Shown here: positions 56,621-64,000 of the stretch, one piece after another | Numbering within the stretch: position 1 is the stretch's first letter | Layout: each line of letters opens with the position of its first letter | Source of the DNA: Isoetes taiwanensis | Lineage: Eukaryota > Streptophyta > Lycopodiopsida > Isoetales > Isoetaceae | Direction: 5' to 3' | Length of the DNA stretch: 64,000 bases | Assembly (NCBI GenBank): GCA_021234155.1 | Contig: JAJEKV010000015.1 | Coordinates: forward strand, 5,529,194 to 5,593,193 | Notes under the pieces: generated by a model | Databases searched by the model: none | Seen by the model: the letters and a program-made list of their open reading frames with translations, nothing else | Told to the model about the DNA's origin: nothing | Position numbers and translations under genes: made by a program

Positions 56621-58619
56621 TGTCCGCTTTTTAAAAATGGTACTTCGCAAAGGAGATGGATAAAAATATCTTCAAGGAAATGTAAATTTAAATGTGACTC
56701 CTCGAGGAACAGACAAAAATAAAAATAATTCGCACCATTCTTTTACTTATAAATTTGATATTAGGCATTGTGTGTTTGGGATGTATAGCTGGACAATGTA
56801 TAGACGTTTTAAATGAATTAATCAAATTTTAAAATGCTAGTGGCCCAACTTCTTTTCTTATCGTATCTCATTCAAGTTGTTTGTGTATTGTATGACTTCT
56901 TTGAACACTTACCTATTCTCAAAGTTCTGGATATTCAATTTTAATAGTGTTTCAAGAATACATACTTAGGCAAACTATGCCAGGCACATATTGTTTATGC
57001 TCATATTCGAGAATATATTTTTAGTCTCTTCTTTTTCAACAATCCAAGCTCTAGTTCAAACTTTATCACAATGACTTTAAAAGTTGATTTTGACAGTCAA
57101 TTCACCATCTTTGACCAAGACTTCAACACTGCTAGTAATGCTAAATGTTGACACGTCTTGTGATTGAATATGTGAAACAAGCGTACTTTGCTTAATTTTC
57201 TTTTCTTCCGACCACCCCACTACCTGATGCGTCTCTGCCATAAAGATATAGTAACTTGAATGGATTTAGTAGCAGGTTCTATATTCATTGCATAACTTAT
57301 TTCACATTCATGTTGCTATAGAGTTTCTATTTGCTTTTCTTTTGTATAAGAAAATTTAGATGGTTGTCATTGGAAGATGAAACTCCAAGGTATACGCTTA
57401 GATGTTTTCTTAGGTAAATGTCATTATCTTTGACCGATATTTATTCGTCATTTGCTTTTATAACATGGTGTGCACATCAGAAATGGTAGGGAAAAAAGGA
57501 GAGTACATATGAAATTCATAAGTCTTGCAGTTTAGTGTTATTCTTGCACCTTTTTTGTCTTATATTTAGTAAAATATTACACATGATGCACGTGTATCAT
57601 CAAGCGATCTCACCTGGTCTATGCACTTGCTTGTTTCGAACTTGATATCCATGTATGAATAGGATGTCCTAAAGTGGTGCATTGTAAAGAAATTTGACAA
57701 TAAATGAAGAAATCATTTGAAGGCATGTTTTATGGTTATAAAAACGGATGAGAGGCACCAAATGTACATTGCAATGCAGCTCAAGTTATAATATTTTACT
57801 TGAAAAAACTATCTTTAAAAAGTGGTCAACATAATATGGACTAGGGGGAGGGGGTGAACAAATAGTAGACCAGCTAAGAATAAGGGAAAGGAAATTGCAA
57901 ATAAAATAAGGTTTTCATTCAGATTATGATTTCGGTGTAAGGTATCACATAAACCTTTTTGACAAAAAAGGGGTATATAAAATTTGACCATGATATAATC
58001 CCACTAAATGTGTTTATCTAAAAGAAGAAAAAATCATGAAAAATCCTATTCATCACAATTTCATTATATTGGCAAGAATTTTAGTAAACTAGAATTTATT
58101 TAATGTAGACCTTCTGTATGTCTTGTGTACATGTGTACAATACACATGTATCATGCATATGTTTGTACACTATATGAATCTTTAGAAAAAATATTAATAC
58201 AGTATTATCCATCTTAACACACTGCCCCACAAGTTTATAGTGATCCAACGGTTGAGATCAATCTTGGCCAATGGTGTTATGAGCCATAACACATTGCTAC
58301 TTCATAACATCCTAGGGTGTTACTAGGATGTTATCTAATGGACGATTTAAATCAATTTTGATGGTGATCGGATGGTGTTAAGGGCGATGCCGCCCTAGTC
58401 CTCAGGTGTTACTTCAAAAACAATTTTGGGCCATCAAAATGGCTCAGGCGTGTGCTGCGCGAACACCCTCGCCGTTTTGATGGCTCTCAATTTTTTTTTC
58501 CGTAACACCCTTAGGCCAGGGCGTTATCTACACCTTCTAAGATAGTTATGTATGATTATGAAATATATGAACGTGGTATCTTATATATACATATGTTAAA
58601 GATAGCTTGATGTATTACC
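56621..58619. other. Intergenic, possible MITE near 58206-58545
   Basis: No gene supported. A perfect 12-bp hairpin, ATAACATCCTAG/CTAGGATGTTAT, lies at 58304-58334 inside a block with repeated GTGTTA/TAACAC phrases and GGGCGTTATC near its right side. This could be a small inverted-repeat element. The rest is AT-rich. Confidence 0.4.
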
Positions 58620-61140
58620 ATAGTATTTGCCATTAGCATCCCAAGGATAATGGATATCATCTAACTTCTCATATCTTGCAGGATCTGATGCATTAGGCCC
58701 CCAACGTTTAGTTAAGCAACCTGTATATTCATGATCAATAGGCATCTACCATGATACAAAAATATGACCATAATTGGTAGGCTCTAGATCTAAGATAATA
58801 TCTTCTTTTGTATAGCCCAATCACCTTGGAGTAATATCATTTCCAAGTCGGATTAAAACAAGCACATCTTCCGTGACATGTGCATGAGGATCAAACTCAT
58901 CCATAGATATCAGTGGACATCCATCTGTTGGCGCACAATAAGAAGGCAAAGGTCTACAACCACAGTTGCTTCATCAACCTTTGGAGTAAAGGCAATTTGT
59001 AGAGGTTCTTTCTTTGTGTGCAATCAAAGGTTATCATTATGAGGATTTCCTGGAGAAGCACCTTCTAAACCAAAAAGAATTCTGATTCAATAACCCATAG
59101 TTGCTTCATATTGTTGTGCAAACATACTACCTTCTTGATCTTTGCAGATACCCTTCCATAATGATATGTACTTGTTGATGCTATCCTTTAGAGCAGAGAG
59201 ATATTTTAATCTCTTCCTTGGAGGGATGTTTTCAGGGCACCCCTCTTGATAGCATTGGCTTACCATTTTGATCCTCCTTCCATATTCTTATTTCTTTTTC
59301 TAGTATCCATGGTTGGCCGCATCTTATATTACATAATGGGTCATTTTTCCAATAATAAGTTTGTATGGCCTGTAAGGCCTTGGCCCTTGTTGGGGATATA
59401 TCCCTTGACAAAGCCTTTCCAATCCGAAACTTCATCCACAAAATATGGAATATGAGACTTTGCATTGCACTTGTTAAATAAGTAAAGCAAGTTGGGTTAG
59501 AGCATTTGATGAGCTCATTAATGTCGAAAAATTACCAAACAATGCATTAATAACATTATGTGTATGTCCAACCATCATGAAGTCAACTAGAATTTCATTA
59601 AATACCTTAAGCCATATCAAGTAAGAGAGAGATGAGATAACACATATCTATTTTTATTTTGACCTGATGCATTATCCAACTGCAAATAGAGATTTTGAGG
59701 AAGAGGATTGAAGCACTCTAAGCTGGCACTAGAAGATGCAGGCACTACCTTTTTGTGTCTGTGCTAGCTTATGATGTGGTGGTCGAGTATCCTTTACTGC
59801 TTGCATTAATTTGCAATATGTAGTTTTGCTTCCACAAAGATCACCATTGTTGCCTTCGTCCACTAACTCAAGATAGTTTAGCATCCTGAAAAGTGATCCA
59901 TGGAAGTTTGAGTCATCTTTCCAAAGATCAAGAGAGAAATGACCATAAGCCTGACCACCATGACCGTGTGTCAATGCACTTGTCAAACTGCTATTTAAGC
60001 GATCCCCCTTCTAAACTGACTTCGCAAGATGATCACTTCCGTGTAAGCATTTTGACATGATACATCTTTTTATGTATTATGCAAAGATGACTTCTACTAA
60101 ACAATGATATAATGCATGCCAATGCCAATATTGACTTCTACATATGTACACATGTTGAACTGAAAAGTTGTGCCTCTCTCTTATCGCCTCCATTCTTCCC
60201 AATTTTTGCTTAATGACTACACATATATTACATTTGGATGATATTGTAATTGCGATGCTAACATATGGAAATTCCCTTTTCTAAATAGTATAAGAAGAAG
60301 GCAAACTTACATTTTTTTCTATCATCTCTTACATCATGGCACCAGTTCCTTATGTATGCTCTTATTATTAAGGAAGTTTGCAAACATTCTCCAATTATCC
60401 TTACTTTTCTTGCTTCTGTGTGAAATGCTCTCCATATTCTCAATAATGAAGGTATCAAACACATATTCTGTAGCTAGTGTAGCAGATCGAGGCTTCTAAG
60501 AGTTTGTGTTACTATGCTTTGATCTTTTTCCACCTAACTTGAACCTCTTTTCCCAATTATAAAATATAAAATCAGGAACTCTTAAAGCGATGCATCATAT
60601 AAATTGACAGCATTCCACTCCGAAGACTACTAACTTCCCCTTCGAGTGTTTTTAAGATATTGACTTTTATATAGAGGCCTTTCTGCACAACCATGGCATG
60701 ATTTCATGTCGTGCTTCCCCAGCAAAACAATTATCTTGCCCATTGAAAGCTCAATCTTTGTTACACCTAATAATTCATCATCAATAGCATCATGAGGATC
60801 ACTAAATGTTTTCCACCGAATATTTAGACCCATTGCGAGAGTGAAGAATGTAGCACGATAGGCTAACTTAGATCTGTTTTGTCAGGGATAAACATCTTGA
60901 GACCAAGATAGGCATCTAGATTCTCATGGCCTTTACCCCTTATACTACCTTGTCCTCCTTAGCTACTGTAGTGTTGCTTGGTTCACTGAAGTCAATAGTT
61001 ACATTGATATATGGCTGGCTACTGGTAGATGCCAGACTACTAGATGAATCCTCTTGTGAAGAGGAAAATTTAGGGGTTGTTTCTGAGGACATATCTTCAC
61101 TTAATGGAACCTCAACAAGTCTTACATTCCTCTTTGGCAA
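58620..61140 (-). pseudogene. Unrecognised decayed coding sequence
   Basis: I do not recognise this protein. The minus strand carries a series of peptide-like stretches in roughly collinear order: VEVPLSEDMSSETTPKFSSS (61110), GHENLDAYLGLKMFIPDKTD (60915), MGLNIRWKTFSDPHDAIDDE and GKHDMKSCHGCAERPLYKSQ (60833-60640), ATEYVFDTFIIENMES (60470), GQAYGHFSLDLWKDDSNFHG and LELVDEGNNGDLCGSKTTYC (59960-59810), KRLKYLSALKDSINKYISLW (59200), SYCAPTDGCPLISMDEFDPH, VTEDVLVLIRLGNDITPR and NYGHIFVSW (58960-58750). Several single-base changes turn likely Trp codons into stops. It looks like one protein of over 500 residues, either a transposon ORF or a host gene, now dead. Introns cannot be excluded. Confidence 0.55.
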
Positions 61141-61439
61141 TTGAATGAATGTGCTACGGCTTTACCAATGTTATCTGCACCGGAAGTTCAGCGGATGGAA
61201 CTAGAGATTCTATGACCTCTATTGCTATCCATCCTTGTCGTGAAGTGTGGCTCTTTATAAAAGATGATCCCTAGCAACAATTGTCCTTCCAATGAATAAG
61301 CTGTACAATGGAAATCGGAACCTGCATTAGATACATGAAAACTTAAACATATCAAATACCAAGAAAGTATTAAAGAACAGAAGGAAAATGGCACTATTTA
61401 CAATAAGAAATGGCAATTAAGCATAGTTTAACAGAGGTG

Positions 61440-61875
61440 ATGCCATGGCGCCATTTTCTCCTTTAGGTTTTTCACATTGAGATACCCCAAATGCAAGACC
61501 CCAAATGGCAGATCCCATTTGGGAGGATTTCTAGTAGCATATCCACTACCATTTGGGGGGAGTCAATGAGGTACCTATATTATGTATACATGCTTCGATT
61601 GGTAAGATGTGATAATAGGAGCAGATCTACATAACACATGCACCCCATATTCAATCTGCAAATGGCGCCATAATGGCATCAAATTGCACTATCGCGCCAT
61701 TTGAGAAGTGTCAATTAGGTACCCATGTTATGTATGCTTGCTCCTATTGGCACACGTGTGATAATAGGAGCATGATTACATAATACATGCACCCCATCTT
61801 TAATCCCCAAATGGCATCATGGCGCGCCATTTAACCTAAAATGGCATTAAATGGCACCATGCCGCCACTTCGGGA
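61440..61875. repeat. Satellite units with AATGGCGCCAT palindromes
   Basis: About 150-bp units start near 61569 and 61717 with GGTACCYATRTTATGTAT, then GTGATAATAGGAGCA, CACATGCACCCCAT and AATGGCRYCAT-type palindromes. A further unit lies on the far side of the LINE at 62816-62990. Confidence 0.7.
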
Positions 61876-62815
61876 GTTCTAATAGAATAGAATAGAATAG
61901 AATAGAATAGAATAGAATAGAATAGAATAGAATAGAATAAACTTTTATCGTCTACAAAGACCAATTGGCCTATGGGACCCAAACAAAAAGAGAGCAGCAA
62001 GCGTATTACTGTTAGGATTAAAAAACCCACGCCCCGAAGGGTTAGGGAAAAACCTTAGCAGTAATAAGTATGCTAGTACATTGTACAATTGTATAGGACA
62101 ATTCCATACTGTCCCAGAGGACATAACCTTGTATCCATAACCTCTTGGAGGTATGACCCCAACAAGCCCATGGACGCCGTATTCAATAACTCATGCAACG
62201 ACTGGTCAGGCAAAACTAACCGAGCATACTGCGCTCGGATATGGGCAAGCACTGGGCAAATCTGGAGGGCATGACATTCATCTTCAATGGCGCCCCGGTG
62301 GAAACACTGACAAAGCCTATCCTCCCGTGCTTCCCGAGTCCAACGCCCTGTCTCAATGCGGAGACGATGTGCACTCGCTGCGAATGAAAGCTATAAGTCT
62401 GCGCTTCTTCATGGACAAATGGGTGCACAAGTACTGATGTGGGCCTCTCGTGAGCATAGGATTGACTTGCTGCTGATAATGTGCCATCTTAACGTGTGCC
62501 AGAGCCTCTGCATCCCAGAGCTTGCGAAGGAAACTAGCATCTAGGTACAATTTTAGTGCATTGTGATGTTTCTTTTTTTGTATCTGCACGCATCTGTTTG
62601 CTTGTACATCCCAGCGTGAGAACCACAGAGCTTGCTTGTCCTTCCAGCAGGCTTTGAGGCATTGGGGATCCATTGCTACGGCCAAAGCAAGGTTGGGCAA
62701 ACGTGTATCACCCACAGCGACCACCTTCTGGAAGTAAATAATATGGCGTTCCAATGCAGCTCGTTGAAGTGGTAGAAAACCTGTCGTCTGGAGTAGGATC
62801 TGGTATGGAACTGTG
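61876..62815 (-). mobile_element. LINE 3' end inserted in the satellite, (TTCTA)n tail
   Basis: On minus, 62815-62353 encodes VPYQILLQTTGFLPLQRAAL, HIIYFQKVVAVGDTRLPNLA, KLWDAEALAHVKMAHYQQQV and MKKRRLIAFIRSE. The zinc-binding tail (RLCQCFHRGAIEDECHALQI) follows in another frame near 62300. The 3' block lies at 61945-61985 with the hairpin AGGCC-AATT-GGTCT, and a tail of about eleven TTCTA units at 61876-61937. It is the best preserved copy of the C-terminal part apart from the one at 51660. Confidence 0.85.
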
Positions 62816-63000
62816 GAGGTATCTATCTCGTGTACACATGTTTCTATTGGCACACACATGATAATAGGAATAGGTCTACATACACATGCACCCATATTCA
62901 ATTCCAAAATGGCACCATGACGCCATTTGACTTGAAAAGGTATCAATACAATAGCACCGTGATACCATTTGAGGCTCTCTTCCATGAGGGACCAAAATGG
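62816..63000. repeat. Satellite unit, right of the LINE
   Basis: Same phrases as 61569-61875 (TCTATTGGCACACACATGAT, CACATGCACCCATATTCAAT, AATGGCACCATGACGCCATT). It shows that the LINE split a tandem array. Confidence 0.65.
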
Positions 63001-63024
63001 CAAATTACAAATTCCTGACCCACT

Positions 63025-64000
63025 ATGGAGGACATTTTAAGTAACGTAGATGTAATATTCTTTCTTGAGACGTGTGAAAATGAAGAGGTAAGCTTCCTGA
63101 CATTATGGGGTTTAAAATGATGCATTTAATATGGAATAAAAAGGAATGGAGGCTTAAAGGTTTTGGTGGAATTGTTTGCTATGTTAGACATGAATTTACG
63201 CATTTAGTGACAGCCTTGGATAAAATGGCATCACTTCAGTATATTTGAATTGAAATACCTGGAAAATCTGGAAAACTTTATGTTGCTGGTTGTTACCTTT
63301 CACCAATAGAATCTCGTGTGTACAATTCTGATAATTTAGACAGGGATGATCCCTTTTCTCATTTGGAACAAGATATTCTAGCATTTGGTTCCACAGACAA
63401 TGTGCTCTTGCTAGGTGATTTTAATGGACGCACAACACAAAAACAACCAGCTATAGTTAGTCCAGATGGAAATTCAGAATGGATGGAGATGCTTGATGAA
63501 AATGAGCTATCAATTTCTGGATGGCATAGACACTCTGATGATAAGATTAGATGACCTAATCCACAAGGACAACATGTTTTGGCATTACGTAGTGGTCTTG
63601 ATATGACTATATATAATTGATAGCAAAATTTCCCAGTTCTGGAAAATATACTTGCAGGAATGCAAGTGTGGTGGACTATTTTTAGCTAAGCCAGCATTTA
63701 TTAATCAGATGGTCAATCTTTCTATTGGCAGTGAAAAGATTGAGTCAGATCATGTGCCAATTTTTGTTGCTATATGTGCTTTAGCCACATTGGTGCATGC
63801 TCCTCTATCTATCCGAGCTCCAAAAATTAAGATGAGATATGACAAGAGCATTCTGTTTAAGGAATCATGTGAGGAAAAAGTTTCATTGATATTGTGGCCA
63901 CAAGCAATATCTGAGATTATTGACACTTTGACACGCTTGGTAATTGATACTACAACCATGTGCTTTAGCTCGCATAGGCAAAGGAAGGGATTACCATGCA
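63025..64000 (+). pseudogene. LINE APE endonuclease fragment, runs off the window
   Basis: Three or four frames together give an endonuclease close to that of the LINE at 23649: MEDILSNVDVIFFLETCENE (63025), KGFGGIVCYVRHEF (63155), VYNSDNLDRDDPFSHLEQDI, catalytic LLLGDFNGRTTQ (63408), NELSISGWHRHSDD (63500), ASVVDYFLAKPAF (63665) and ESDHVPIFVAI (63740). A TGA interrupts YI-stop-IEIPGK at 63244. The reverse transcriptase, if present, lies beyond 64000. Confidence 0.8.

Overview
The window is nuclear DNA of a land plant with a large, repeat-rich genome. A fern is my best guess, but this is inference. The plant signals are PLS-type pentatricopeptide (PPR) sequences with MYAKCG helices, a DUF7722-like plant protein, exons of a plant kinesin-10 (PAKRP2-like), a DUF659/BED hAT transposase, a DUF4283-type L1 ORF1, and an LTR element primed by initiator tRNA-Met. 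There are no bacterial-style operons. Most of the 64 kb is transposable elements and their debris. Genes that look alive are few and small.

Layout. 1-780: 3' end of a LINE. 1279-5048: nearly complete hAT transposon (transposase on minus). 5049-5411: another LINE 3' end. 6061-6408: intact DUF7722-like gene behind a TATA box. 7469-9767: long PPR gene broken by one frameshift. 14010-15046: LINE 3' half. 15930-17170: decayed PPR copy. 17500-17690: gag zinc-knuckle debris. 18198-18419: small cysteine-motif (CHCH-like) gene. 20600-21700: 1.1 kb polypyrimidine tract. 21967-23474: kinesin-10 pseudogene fragment. 23649-27830: almost full-length LINE on minus. 27880-29060: polypurine then polypyrimidine tracts. 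29083-29304: tRNA-derived SINE. 30835-31560: third PPR relic.

Second half. 32967-33256: remnant of one LTR element. 33257-38745: non-autonomous LTR element with ~1.65 kb LTRs and no visible gag/pol. 43083-46950: L1-type LINE on minus, interrupted at 43241-45191 by an ORF1-only retroelement with a poly(A) tail and a 17-bp target-site duplication. 46952-47068: (CA)n. 47363-51324: internally deleted Ty3-type element with a 5-bp target duplication. 51660-53470: LINE reverse transcriptase with five in-frame TAG stops. 53530-53945: minisatellite, next to a tRNA-like SINE head. 54091-54880: LINE 3' end. 54921-55635: 10-bp-period array of TTC/GAA blocks that reads as heat-shock elements. 55640-56620: three LINE tails and a Ty3 protease scrap. 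58620-61140: unrecognised decayed coding sequence. 61440-63000: satellite units split by a LINE. 63025-64000: LINE endonuclease running off the window.

The connecting theme is one LINE lineage. At least eight copies end in the same 3' block: a short hairpin (AGGCC-GATT-GGCCT type), a GGACGATAAAA-like segment, then a different microsatellite in each copy (TTCC, TTCTA, TTCAA, TATC types). Compensatory changes in the hairpin suggest it is a functional RNA signal. The SINE and the full-length minus-strand LINE also end in simple tandem repeats. Local tandem duplications of 5-150 bp recur throughout and have broken several of the genes.
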